A stretch of 64,000 nucleotides of DNA from Prosapia bicincta (lineage: Eukaryota > Arthropoda > Insecta > Hemiptera > Cercopidae), in assembly GCA_036971475.1 (NCBI GenBank), contig JBAIZL010000376.1, positions 2,736,001-2,800,000 on the forward strand, read 5' to 3'. Shown here one piece after another: positions 45,914 through 57,649 of the stretch. A model generated the notes under the pieces. It saw only the letters and a list, made by a program, of their open reading frames with translations, was not told the DNA's origin and did no database searches. The first letter of the stretch is position 1. The number at the start of each line of letters is the position of its first letter. The position numbers were made by a program, and so were the translations under genes.

Positions 45914-46490
45914 AGCTATTTTAATATTTACCGCTAAATATCAGGAAACCTATCTACGATCGGATAATACTCCAATTGAGTTCGAAATTATAAACATTAT
46001 GTTTCAGATATAAAGTGGATTATTTGGCAAAAGAATTTAAGTTGCTCCATCTTTTAATCCTAGAGAATGGCACATATGTACATAAAAACGGAGGTTCTTA
46101 GATCGATACCAACATAATCAAGAGATTGTCTCTGTGACTTATGGATTGTCACGGCAACTGGGAATTGATGTATTTGCATAGTACATCTAAGTTAACTCTT
46201 GCTTGAGTCCAATGTAATTCTGGAAATATGAAGTTCTTAAAAATTTTTGAAAACTTAATAATAAAGATTTTTTAATAAATATCACTCAACCGATTGGATT
46301 ACTAAGGTTAACCCCCAATATACCAATTTTGGTAAAAACTTTCAAAGTAGCTTAAGATGTTTAAAGATTTACGAAAACTTGATTTCAGAACATTTTCACT
46401 TAGCCAATTGGATTCCTGAGGTTAACCCCCCCCCCTCCTATTTACTCAACTCAAGTGAAATCCTTGGAGTAATTTCCTACAAAAAAAATT

Positions 46491-46495
<5 letters not shown>

Positions 46496-46546
<51 letters not shown>
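46496..46546. repeat. (AT)n microsatellite
   Basis: About 25 AT repeats ending 30 bp before the left tip of the PLE at 46577. Confidence 0.95.
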
Positions 46547-46549
<3 letters not shown>

Positions 46550-46989
46550 ACTCTTGTTGCGGTTCATGAGCTGGTTGTTAATTACTTATTACACTTTTGA
46601 TATAACTTGCGACCAGATATTTTTGTGGTGTTTTAGTAGCCCATTTGTGCGATTCTGTAATTAGTTCGCATGTGAATTCATGTCCGTATGTATTAGAAAT
46701 GTTTAAATGTAATTGTAACAGTTTTAGGTTGTCATTTAAGTACATTTAAACATTTCTAATACATACAGACATGAATTCACATGCGAACTAATTACAGAAT
46801 CGCACAAATGGGCTACTAAAACACTACATGAAACACATAAAAAGAAAATAAATCAATTTTTAAATGAGAAAAATAATAATCCAGCAATATAAAAGCCAAA
46901 TCCTTTTATAAAAAAAACAATAAACAACACTAACATCACATTTACCACTGAAAGAATTACTAAATAAAGGCCTAAAACATAGTATACAA

Positions 46990-47480
46990 CAGACAAATAC
47001 AAGATCAAGAACACTTAAGACATTTAATTAGTAACACAATAAGAACACACAAGACCCAAAAGAGCATAACACACACCAATGAAATACAGACTGCCAAATC
47101 ACTAAAACAAAAAGCCAGAGAACACGATTTAAAATACGTAAAAGCAGATAAAGGTAATACTACAGTTATTATGCATTTGCACGATTTAAACAAAAAAATT
47201 AATGAATTCATTACGGCAAACAACATCACAGAAACAAATAAAGACCCAACAAACAAATATCACAACAGTTAAACACATAATTAATTAAACTAAACACGTA
47301 ATATCTAAAACACAGAAAATATTTCTTAAAGCAATAAGACCTACGGCACCTACACTACAAGCACTTCCTAAACTACATTCACAAATCTATATACCAATAT
47401 CCCAGTCACAGATACACTAAACGTATTACGAGACAATCTAAGACTTAACAACACTCCAGAAAAAATCACAAAAGAAATCA
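46990..47480 (+). pseudogene. PLE-D N-terminal RT part, deleted and broken
   Basis: Blocks: KSLKQKAREHDLKYVKADKG with the ADKGNTTVIM motif, ending at a stop near 47270. Then RPTAPTLQALPKLH is fused by deletion to TNLYTNIPVTDTLNVLRDNL. The first catalytic Asp region between LPKLH and NLYTNIP is missing. Confidence 0.75.
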
Positions 47481-47488
47481 TACACATT

Positions 47489-48451
47489 ATGAACACCATT
47501 ACACAGCAGAACTACTTCACTCACAACAACAAATATTACACACAGAAACAAGGCCTACCAATGGGTTCACCGATTTCAAGCATTCTTGCAGAAGTATTCC
47601 TGCAACACATAAAACAGAATAAAATCATAAATAACAACAAACACGCAGATAAGATAATATATTGGCACAGATATGTAGATGACGTTATAATACTATACCG
47701 AGGAAACATAAGACAATGCCAACAACTCCAAACACATAACAAAATACACAAAAATATCCAGTTTACTGCAGAATTTGAAAACAACAAAACATTGAGTTTC
47801 TTAGACATCATCATAACAAAAAATCAAAACAAACAGGAATTAAACATATACCGCAAACCAACTATGACAGACACACTGATACACAACACATCGAACCACC
47901 CAATACAACATAAACACGCAACATTCAAACATTTACTACACAGACTAAATAAAATACCTATATCCACAACTAACTACACAGAGGAACTAAACACAATTAA
48001 ATATTTAGCTCACAAAAATGGATACGACAATTATTTAATAGACAAACTACACAGAAAATCATTCAACAAGAACAGTAACAACAACAAAAACACGAACACA
48101 AACAAATTCATCACCCTCACATACATAAACAAACTCACAAATAAAATAGCACACCAATTCAAAAAAGCAGGATACAATGTAGTTTATAGAACAGCAAATA
48201 AAAACCAAATGGCTATCAGACACAGCATTAATAACAATACCAACACATACAATAACCCAGGAGTATACAAACTAAAATGCAACAACTGCAATAAGTTCTA
48301 TATTGGACAAACAGACAGATCTTTCGCCGAAAGATATAAAGAACACAAAAGCGCACTGCGCCATAAATTAAACACACTAGAACAGTATGAAATATATAGG
48401 CATAGCAACACACATAAAAATGACATCCTAATTGAACAAACACGGCATTGA
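47489..48451 (+). CDS. PLE-D reverse transcriptase palm and GIY-YIG endonuclease, open 320-codon segment
   Basis: This is the longest open PLE frame in the window and is not a true gene start; the frame continues upstream into broken sequence. It contains KQGLPMGSPISSILAEVFLQ, the polymerase box HRYVDDVIILYRG with the two catalytic Asp, then FLDIIITK and the linker. The endonuclease follows: NPGVYKLKCNNCNKFYIGQT (GVY...YIG core), then DRSFAERYKEHKSALR with the conserved Arg and Glu-like positions. The tail LEQYEIYRHSNTHKND matches the other PLE fragments here. It is without frameshift for 320 codons, so it is younger than the other PLEs. A TGA at 48449-48451 comes before the usual end. Confidence 0.85.
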   Translation: MNTITQQNYFTHNNKYYTQKQGLPMGSPISSILAEVFLQHIKQNKIINNNKHADKIIYWHRYVDDVIILYRGNIRQCQQLQTHNKIHKNIQFTAEFENNKTLSFLDIIITKNQNKQELNIYRKPTMTDTLIHNTSNHPIQHKHATFKHLLHRLNKIPISTTNYTEELNTIKYLAHKNGYDNYLIDKLHRKSFNKNSNNNKNTNTNKFITLTYINKLTNKIAHQFKKAGYNVVYRTANKNQMAIRHSINNNTNTYNNPGVYKLKCNNCNKFYIGQTDRSFAERYKEHKSALRHKLNTLEQYEIYRHSNTHKNDILIEQTRH

Positions 48452-48541
48452 TCACACATACTCTTGGATCACATCGCTTCTAACTTTCAAAAAAATGGTA
48501 CCGAGGAAGCACAACTGCAGCATTCCTAGCGGCAAAAATAC

Positions 48542-48577
48542 GAGGCTGAAGAAGTCGTAAGACGAAAACGTTTCCTC
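48542..48577 (+). ncRNA. Hammerhead-ribozyme-like motif in the PLE-D tail
   Basis: GAGG at 48542-48545 can pair with CCTC at 48574-48577 (stem I). Between them are CTGAAGA at 48546-48552 (core box), A, GTC-GTAA-GAC (stem II, 48554-48563), GAAA at 48564-48567, then a tiny stem III (AA/TT around CG). Stem I, box, stem II, GAAA and stem III are in type I hammerhead order, as reported for PLEs. The extra A at 48553 between box and stem II is non-canonical, so activity is uncertain. Confidence 0.55.
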
Positions 48578-48660
48578 CAAGTGTAAGTTAACAATTTAAC
48601 AACTTTTAGTTAGCAAAAAGTCTGGTCGCAAGTTATATCAAAAGTGTAATAAGTAAATAT

Positions 48661-51388
48661 ATATATAAAATTTTTCGAAAACTGATTATGACGATTTATA
48701 GCAAATTTTGACTTAGCTAATTAGATTCCTGAGGTTAAGAACCTATTATATACAGTACCAATTTTGGTGAAGATCCTTAGAGTAGTTTCTGAGAAAACAT
48801 TTACACATATAAATATTTACAATACAATTTACATATACAATTACTAGTCCTTTAAGAATATTAGATAATTTTATATGTCTTATTTTCTCTTATATTTTAC
48901 CTTATAAAAATTCTTTATTTTAAAACATTTGGGCAGTTTAAATAATAATATGCAGAATTTTATTATGAGTACTTTCTGGATTTTATGCTTGAATTGCGTC
49001 ATTGCGCTTAATAAGGATTTGTGAAGTTTTTTACCTAAAGTTGCAAAGTCGCATAAAGGAGAAAGCAATAGTAGGTTAGGTCTATGTTGTAGGGTGAACT
49101 TGGAGAAAACGGCGAGAGTTGGAATAGATTCTAACAGCATTACTGCTGTAACTTTCAATAAAGTCGGACAATGGCATAAACTATGCGAGTAACTTACGTT
49201 TCGCGTTTCTGTAACAGATTTTTATTTTTATGAAACTTAGTAGCTACTTGCCGAACTTTTAATTAGTTGATTCCATTTTCACGAAGCTATTTGTTCTCAC
49301 TAAAGCACTTTTAAATATTTTATAACTTGCCTATAGTAGCACTTATTTATATTTGTTGAGGACGCCCGTTTCGGGAGATGTGTCCCATTGTCAACTTAGA
49401 TCGTAACTCAGTGTAATTTAGTGTTACGTTTACAAGTGTTTTAGTTTTAATCTAAGTGTATTCGTGAAAAAGTTACCGGGACACAATGGCACTAGGCAAT
49501 CTTCGTCAGTATATCTTAGTTTAATAGAAACTTGTCATGGAGGAAATAATTATACAAATCATCATACGTTATGATGTTTTAGCAACAATTTGTTACCGCG
49601 TATTATTTTTAAATTTAATTTTAAAGATTTTATTTATACCTTAAACTTTGTAACAAAGTTTATAAATACCAAGGTTTTTTACAAACTGATACATATTCGT
49701 TCCACTAAACTATTATGATTTGAAATTGCGTTCTGGGTATTGCTACGTAGGCCTACTATATGTTTTAACATGCTCAATATATTTAATTATCTCAACAATA
49801 GTGATTCACAACGGGTAGGGCCTATTATTGGTTGTGAAAATATAATTTACACATCTAGACTTGTAGGCCTGTATTTAACAATAAATACTAAAATATGACA
49901 ATTTTGTCACTTATATAGTAATAATTTACTTTTTACTTACAAGATTACGTTTTGCAGAACCTAGCTTATACGGTACCGGTAGTTGAAGTGAATTTATGAA
50001 AACATCGTCTCAAGAGCTCGAAGCGACCGTCATCAGTGAGACTGACCAAGATGGCTTATTGCAATCGAAAACGTTGTCTCAGTATGTTTCTTATGAATTT
50101 ACTTCGACTAGGTTCGGCAGTTTTCCCAAGTCCGAACATATAAGTTTCGTAATGGACAACAGATCCACGAAAGTTATAATCAACTACAACACTGTCTCTC
50201 CTATGACCCCGCTAGAGAGTTGGTCTGCTTTAGGAAGCTAACTAACCTGGTGAGAGACAATCCCATCCCAGTATCGGTGGATATTTCTTTCCCGTCACAA
50301 TCAGATTGCAACATGTACGCTACTCTTTATTCGGTTTATAACACAATATAGCCTATAGACGCTTTGAATATAAACAAATCTCGAATAATACCTTTCTACG
50401 TATTGAAGTTAGAAGCAAAATTATGTGGAATTTGTTTTAAGTAAAAATAATCAAGTAGATAAAAACCTGAATTATAATATCCCATTTGAAATATTGAATC
50501 ACAAATTTGCACACGATAAACCGATTCAGTTGGCGACTTGAATAAATCTGGCAACACAGCAAGCTAGCCCCTTTGGTTGACGTTTCCTACCAAATAAACG
50601 AAAGCACCCTAAGAGGTCTTTGGTTCATATTATTTCAAGATTTTTGTCTGTTTAACAGTGTTTAATATTTACGAGTGTAAACATTTTTAATTAATGAATT
50701 AAAAACGCAGTGTGAAAGAACCATGGGCAAGTGGTTAATCCATAAAGCAGGATTTATAAAGTTTTTTAAAAATATTTTATTGTGTGAAAAAATTACTTTA
50801 CATTACCCAGTTTTGTAACATATTTCATATAAATTTCAAATTCATGGAAATTCAAATATTATAGGCCTAGCTTCGAGATAGTTCCTATAAAACGGTTGAC
50901 AAAAAACCAAAATTGTTGAATAAATATTATTTGATTCCAACTTCGTTTTGTTCCAGAAACCTATATATTAATAGGCGACCCCTGTTTTTTTACAGTTTAT
51001 TACTAATAGCTTAAAACCAATGAAATAGTTGCACTGTTAGGTTACACGCTGTCTTTATGGCTAAATCTGTGAGCACTTAGGACACCACCTTGTAAAGAGA
51101 AGGATTCTGTATCGTCCGCCGTTAGTCGATTCTCAGGAGGTGGTGAGCAAGACAGCTTCGGGAAAGGAATAGGGATTGCTTACTTACGGGAGAGTAGAGA
51201 AATAACGCGTTAAAATCAAAAACATCGACAGGGAAAACAACCGACAAAACTGGTCTGGACGAACACTGCGATACATGAAATGCATAAGCATGCAGGTAAC
51301 GCCCACAAGGCGAAGAAACCACTCTCAAGAGGTCAAAGTACTTTCTCTCAGACCTGGAATCCATTTCCAAGAGAAAACAAGGAAAAAA
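48661..51388. other. No supported gene
   Basis: Several short ORFs (for example 49996-50241) lack family signature. On the - strand a donor-like GTAAGT lies at 49197-49192 and could end a RhoL-like 5' UTR exon, but nothing confirms it. Confidence 0.45.
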
Positions 51389-51860
51389 ATTAAGTAAATT
51401 CCTACTGAGGTTAACAAAGAAAAATTTTATTTTAGTTGCCCTCGAGCACTATTTATGATATTGTGTGGTAACCATGGCAACCGTTTAAGGTTGCATAGAG
51501 GAGGATTCAATGATAACCAGATGGGGGGAAAAAGTCATATAGCCTACATTTTTGAGAAATATATTTCTAGGTATTGGAAAGTAGTGGCGAGCGAGGTATT
51601 TCTAGGTATTGGTAGTGCCAAGGGGCGCTAGACTTCGAACATAAAGATTCTCAGTTCGAATCCGGCTTGACAACACAAATTTTATAATTTAATTATTGAA
51701 TAAATATTTGAAAAAACTGCATGAACATCAATTGTCAGCCACTGTAGGTTAAAAAGAATGTGTTTGAACTTGATTGGATGAATAAAAACGTATTTTATTA
51801 ACGATTGAAAATTTGTACAAGATATATATCAGAGAGTGTGATCTATTATAAAGAATTTTT
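51389..51860 (+). mobile_element. tRNA-derived SINE, copy B
   Basis: The head block (ATTCCTACTGAGGTTAACAA) and the block GTAACCATGGCAACCGTTTA come first. A tRNA-like part at about 51600-51675 has box B AGTTCGAATCCGG. The tail (TTTAATTATTGAATAAATAT, ending in TTGTACAAGATATATATCAG) is collinear with copy A. A short internal duplication (GGTATTTCTAGGTATTGG region) is present just before the tRNA-like part. Confidence 0.75.
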
Positions 51861-54800
51861 AAAAGACAGACTTTCATTTTATTCTGCGATCAGGGCAGAA
51901 ACTAAACGCACAAACGTACACATCTAACAAATTATAAAACTATATAGACCTTGTTATTTATGTAAGATTCAGAGATAATTCAATACCTACTTCGTAAGAT
52001 TGCATTTTTAACTGTCACTAAGCAATAATCTTAGAAATTATGTGTTTAGTTTACCAAACAAAAACAGAAATTTTCAAATTTTGATAAAGAGTTTTTTGTG
52101 AGGTTATAAAAATCTAAATATAGCCAATACGTTTGTTCACCTGTTGTTGCCATAGAAACCAGTTAGTATGACGTCATTAGTCACGTGGTAGTCAAGTGTT
52201 TAAAAGCGTCATTAATTCCACGACGGTTTCATCTCATTGAGTTCACAAGAAACACCGCACGTGTAAAAATTATACAATTAGGTAATAAACCAAGTTGTCT
52301 GATCTGACTCGGAGAGACATGAAACTTTTGTAACAATTTTACAAAGGAAAAGAAATTTTAAATGCCTTTCCAATCTAGTTGATAACCATTGTTTTCACCC
52401 AGTTGTAAAAACAATGGCAAAATTATTTATCAGTGATTGCTATAGCAAAAATTATTTTAGTTTTAATTGCAAAATTTAATAAGCCCACAACACCTACGAT
52501 TAAATCGGTCAAGCTAATGAGCCACAAAAGCCTGGTTAAATAGTTTAATAATCTATTACGCCTCTGGTAAGGTTCTAATTTTAAATTATTGTGATACGTT
52601 TAAAGATGCTTATAAACAAGTTTGAAGAATTGAAATTTGTTATTTACATAAAACCTTGTTAATGACGCACAATGGAATAGCCTATATCACGTCGTAATGT
52701 GGCCAAATATTTTTCCTTTTGCTTTTAAAGCTAATTGTTTATTTTCGTTATTCTAACTTAATAAATCTACTTTAATTTAAACGATGAAAGTAATGCACAT
52801 TGTTTTACATATACATTTTATACATTATATATTCTTGTTTTCATATTTTGCAAATATGTACTATGTGTACATAACACAATATCTAAAACATTTGTTGCCT
52901 AGTAAATTACTGTGAGATTTTTTTTACTCCGGTCCTTCTGAGTTTAGCTTTCCCATTTTCATCAGCATCATTACCATCTTCATCTTCTTTTAAATACAAA
53001 ATGCTTGTATCAGGCAGAAACATTTTCCAGGGCCTCACTAGTAAATTGTTTACACTTTTACCTAGATCTCTTGCGTGAACAGCTCATAAAATGGTCCCTT
53101 CTTGTAAACGGTCTATTTAGAACATTTCTTTGTGCACACCTCTATTTTAATTTTTCTGGAATACATTGCCCTGCACATAATAAAATGTTTATTCCTAGCT
53201 TCCAAAGCTTCTTCTGAGAGCTGGCCAAAGGGGAGGATGGCTTGTTTGATTAGGAAACTCCCGATTAAAAATTGAAATGTCAGTTTTAGACATGCTTTGA
53301 AAAATGTTTAAAATGTTTTTATTACGACATGACTATAATCGTCTAAGGATACAGAAAGTGAGTGAATAATAAATAGTATTAGAACCTCGGCTTATTTAGG
53401 GAAGGCCAAACAAGTAAGAACTGCGCAGCTGAAGTAGACAAGCGGTTCAACGGAGTCACACGAAAGATTTTAAAGCATCGGTAGCCTTACTTTAGCATGG
53501 AGCCCTCTCTGTAACGCAGAGTGGTGGGAAGCGCGAATACGATGCGGACTTTCTCACACCACTATTGCCATATTTGTCGAAGAAGTAAGAGTTCCCATCT
53601 AACTGAGAGAGCCACGCTGTCAGTTATCCAGTACAACAGGGATAGTCGCACTATCTGGCAACACCGCATCCTTCCACTGCTCTCGTCGCTCCCAACCCTT
53701 AATTGAAAGCAATTTAAAACAAGCTATTAGTCCTTCATGTAGGAAGAAGGTTAGGACTTGAAGAACCCCTTGCAATGGGAATAGGGGAACATCATTGCGA
53801 GGACAGAATCACTTAGCAACTCTACTGAGGTTGTAGAAAGGCCTGACCGTTAGATGGTGCAAAATACTGTCAGTGTTGGTGTTTGCAGAGAATTATTTTA
53901 CATTTGCCATTTTAGGTAAAGTATAGGCCTACAGTTTACACGCACGCTACAAGTGAGTATTGGGCTTTCGCATAATTTATTTGTTACAAGTAACCTACAA
54001 ACTAACGTTTTATTTGACCCTTATTTAAACAATTAAATAAATATAATAACCAAGCTCTACAAAAAAGAGGTCTAAAATCTTTCTCGAAAAATAAACCGAC
54101 GTATTATGGCATAGAACAAAGCAGAAGCTAATTAGTAAATGGAAAAGACCTTCTACCCTCAAAATTCGTTTTATCCCCTAATGAACATTTTGATTATACG
54201 CAAATACTGTACAACTATCTTTAAACGTATCAACCCACTAACAAACCATCAACATTATAACTAATACAACTGTTTTAAATTTTAGAAATTTAACAACACA
54301 TTTTACTTTATTTTAAATCAAGTAATAAACGTTAGTAATTCTAATTAACACGAGTGATGTCTTATTTATATTTTTTAAACTTAATTCAGTGATAAATAGT
54401 ATATTTTTACGGAATTATTATAGCCTAATTGCAGTACATAACTCTAAGAGAACGAACATAACGCAAAACGCTTTAGCCTATGTGTGAATCGGCAACATTG
54501 TAATGTCTATAAATCGTTTAATTTAGTTGGAGGTTTTGTACATGCAATGCTAGTGTATTTCAAACGGCGTCTCCACGCTACTAGCCGTTCTAATGACATT
54601 GTTTGCATACCATTCGACCTTGTCTATAGAAACCATTGTTTTGTACATATCGTCAATCACTGATGTAGCATAATACTTTTACTGAATCGCGTTTTCAAGC
54701 CCTTTTACCATTTGAAGCTAATGCAAGGTACAGGAAAGTTAAAGTAACATTTATTTTTAGAGATTTATTATTAAAATCTACGTCTACGTGTAGTCCTATC

Positions 54801-55437
54801 ACTAAAACGTTTGATCAACTTTTCAAACATGGAAACAAGAATCTTTTCCAACTTGATTCAAAACTATTGTTGTTATTGCTATTTGTCTTTTTTATATAAT
54901 ATAAATATGTTAAAAATATAAAATAATTGTGAATTGAATAAAATAAGTTATCTCGACATATTTTCAGTCCGGATAGTATGGTTTCACAAGAAACCTCTAA
55001 AAGACACTATACAGTGATCAGAAAGTAGTCATTTATTGGTGAAAAGCTCCCGTCTTCGCGATATGCCTAGTAAATTGTAATAAAGTGTTTTCATAACATA
55101 AAGCTTATATTTCTCATGATAGAGCAAGCGTTTGAAAACATTTAACTACAGTGAAATTATTAATTTGACTTTAAACTACAGAGAAGCTCGCCGATAATAG
55201 CCTACTTTGTATTTTTCCAAACAAAAAGAAAACGAAGGAGAAATTACTGATCAAGAATAATTTTGTAAAACTTGTTCAGGTGAAATTACTAACCGATGAT
55301 ACTGAATATTACGTAACGAAAACACAGTTTCTACAGGTGATATCAGTTCCTATTGCGTAGATATGAGCTTTTAATTTAGATAAGTAAGATCTGCAAAGTT
55401 TTTCTTACCTTTAATGATCAGCTGATTAAACTAACAC
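51861..55437. other. No supported gene
   Basis: AT-rich, no transposon termini or protein signatures seen. A donor-like AAAGGTAAGA on the - strand ends at 55409 and is a second candidate for an upstream RhoL-like UTR exon. Confidence 0.45.
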
Positions 55438-55898
<461 letters not shown>

Positions 55899-55900
<2 letters not shown>

Positions 55901-56690
55901 TACTCGTGTGCATATTTGTATATGAGAGTGAAACGGAAGATGAAGGCGTATGTGACGGAGAGAGAGATTAGTTGGGGTTAAAAAATCAAAACTTCAGGGG
56001 CACTTACTTAAAAGTGATGGAGCGATTACTTAGCTTTAGAGAAATTCTACAAAAACACAAATGGCAACCGCTTTCACTCTCAAGGGCCAGGTTTCACCTC
56101 CGCGTATCCATTGTGTAGGAAGGTAACGGGATATACAGACTTCTTGGAAATACGTTGTGAAATTTTAAAATCGAAATGTTGAAGCAAGAATAGACGAAAA
56201 CTGCGCGGCGCCGGCGCCCAGTGAAAATATTCAGTTGTGGTAAGCCCAATGGGACATGTATAAAACCAACATCGTGTTTGCAAGTGCTTTAGTAAGTCGA
56301 CTGAAACCTAAATTGGCGTTCATAGTAACGGATAATTTTTGAAATTTCGAACAAATCATTTAAAAAGTTTAAAGATTAAAAAATGCACGATGCTTATAAC
56401 CCAATTTTAATCACGCCTAAATTTACCTCGGTCATATAGCAGTTAAACACCTGGATCAAGTGTTTATTTTGAACTGTGCATATATGTAACTTTGCAATTT
56501 GCAACTGTTTTCTTGTATTCACTCACCACTTACACTTCAATATACAGTACTTCAACAAGAATTTTACTTCGTATATTTGCGAATTGATTTTCGAGGACTT
56601 TAATTTCGTGTCCTCATTTTCGAGCATTAACTGAGACTAGTTTTCGAGCTTATTCTGGTATAGGCTATATATATATATATAACGTATATG
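55899..56690. other. No supported gene
   Basis: A short GC-rich patch (GCGCGGCGCCGGCGCCCAG, near 56202) stands out in AT-rich sequence; its meaning is unknown. Confidence 0.45.
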
Positions 56691-56760
56691 GTGATATGTT
56701 TTCTTGTAATATAGTTAATATATTAAAAATATTTCAAAAACAAGAATACGTTTAATGAAT

Positions 56761-56818
56761 ATATTTATTCAAAGCTTTTCGCCTATAAAGTAGTACCAGC
56801 GTCTTCAGGAAAATAATT
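56761..56818 (-). ncRNA. Hammerhead-like motif, PLE family E
   Basis: On the - strand: TTATTTTC, then CTGAAGA at 56808-56802, one spare base, a stem-loop (GCT...GGC), and GAAA at 56780-56777. The palindromic AAGCTT then leads to GAATAAATA, which can pair back with the 5' arm. The order fits a minimal type I hammerhead with self-complementary stem III. A partial copy lacking the CTGAAGA box lies at about 62026-61995. Confidence 0.45.
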
Positions 56819-56879
56819 ATCTAATAAAATATTTTTACAAAATTCTTTCACGTTGTCCAATCCATAGAGTGATTCGACA

Positions 56880-56965
56880 ATAGTCAACTGACCGAAAGGC
56901 GCCTCATCACATAAGGTAAAAATAATTGCAGTTAGTAGTGGAATAATTGTTTACAATTAACAATA
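56880..56965. repeat. Half-palindrome related to 2607-2801
   Basis: It shares TGACCGAAAGG, GCCTCATCAC and AATAATTGCA with one arm of the 2607-2801 palindrome, in the same order, and again ends in an AT array. Confidence 0.75.
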
Positions 56966-56970
56966 ATAAC

Positions 56971-56975
56971 TTATA

Positions 56976-57041
<66 letters not shown>
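56971..57041. repeat. (AT)n microsatellite
   Basis: About 35 AT repeats with one ATACAT interruption. Confidence 0.95.
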
Positions 57042-57042
<1 letters not shown>

Positions 57043-57649
57043 TGTCACTCTGCTTTATTATAAACTCTTGAAATTATTAAAATATCAAAACATTAGATAA
57101 GTTACACAATAATCCTAACGGGCTTTTGAAGTGGCATTTAAACATTTAATCGCTAATTAAAAGCCTGGATGAGATCGTGAATGTTAAACAATTGTTCCGG
57201 CCACGTGAGATTGTATCCTCATTTAGCAGCTCTCGTTAACGAAGCGAATCCGCGTTATTTAAACGCCTTCTCCAGCACGTAGCGCATCAGTAGCTTTGTA
57301 ATTATTCCACGCATCCCTAATAGCTTTCATGGCGCCTACACTTAGCTAATCAGATAATGTTTCCTTTGTAGCCAATACGGGCAGTTCGAGCTTTGTCTAC
57401 AATGATTTAGGCCTACTAAGCGTTTAATCCTCCACGATTCTTCACACCTCTTTAAACACTCGTATACAGCAACACACGCGCGCTCTCTCTCGCACACACA
57501 TATACACACACACGCACGCATACACACAAATATTTATATATTTTAATAAGGATTAAAAATACAGAAAATATATTCATATAATAAATTTAAGTGGCAGCGG
57601 AAAGCGATGACACAGACATCGTTCCTTAGCACAACCTTTAAAGACCCTT

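Larger units (their letters stand above)
46577..48660 (+). mobile_element. Penelope-like element with inverted tips, best preserved (PLE-D)
   Basis: The left tip (TTACACTTTTGATATAACTT, 46588 on) is an exact inverse of the right tip (48618-48655). A second inverted repeat, about 46622-46712 against 46738-46830, forms a palindromic 5' unit sharing TAGTTCGCATGTGAATTCAT and its complement. The body holds the RT and GIY-YIG frame, then a hammerhead-like segment at 48542-48577. A deletion near 47360-47400 has removed much of the RT fingers region. It is flanked by an AT array on the left and a short AT run on the right. Confidence 0.85.

Noticed and set aside
49192..49198. Donor-like GTAAGT on the - strand as the end of a RhoL-like 5' UTR exon
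   Set aside because: A lone splice-site match without promoter or coding support; another equally good one is at 55409. Transcript data would decide.
49996..50241. 81-codon ORF as a gene
   Set aside because: No family signature, no splice context, no codon pattern that stands out.
52920..53230. Possible coding block on the - strand with an acidic stretch (EDEDGNDADENGKAK)
   Set aside because: Stops interrupt it and I could not tie it to any transposase or host family.
55402..55415. AAAGGTAAGA on the - strand as an alternative 5' UTR exon end
   Set aside because: Same reason; it cannot be chosen over the 49198 site from sequence alone.
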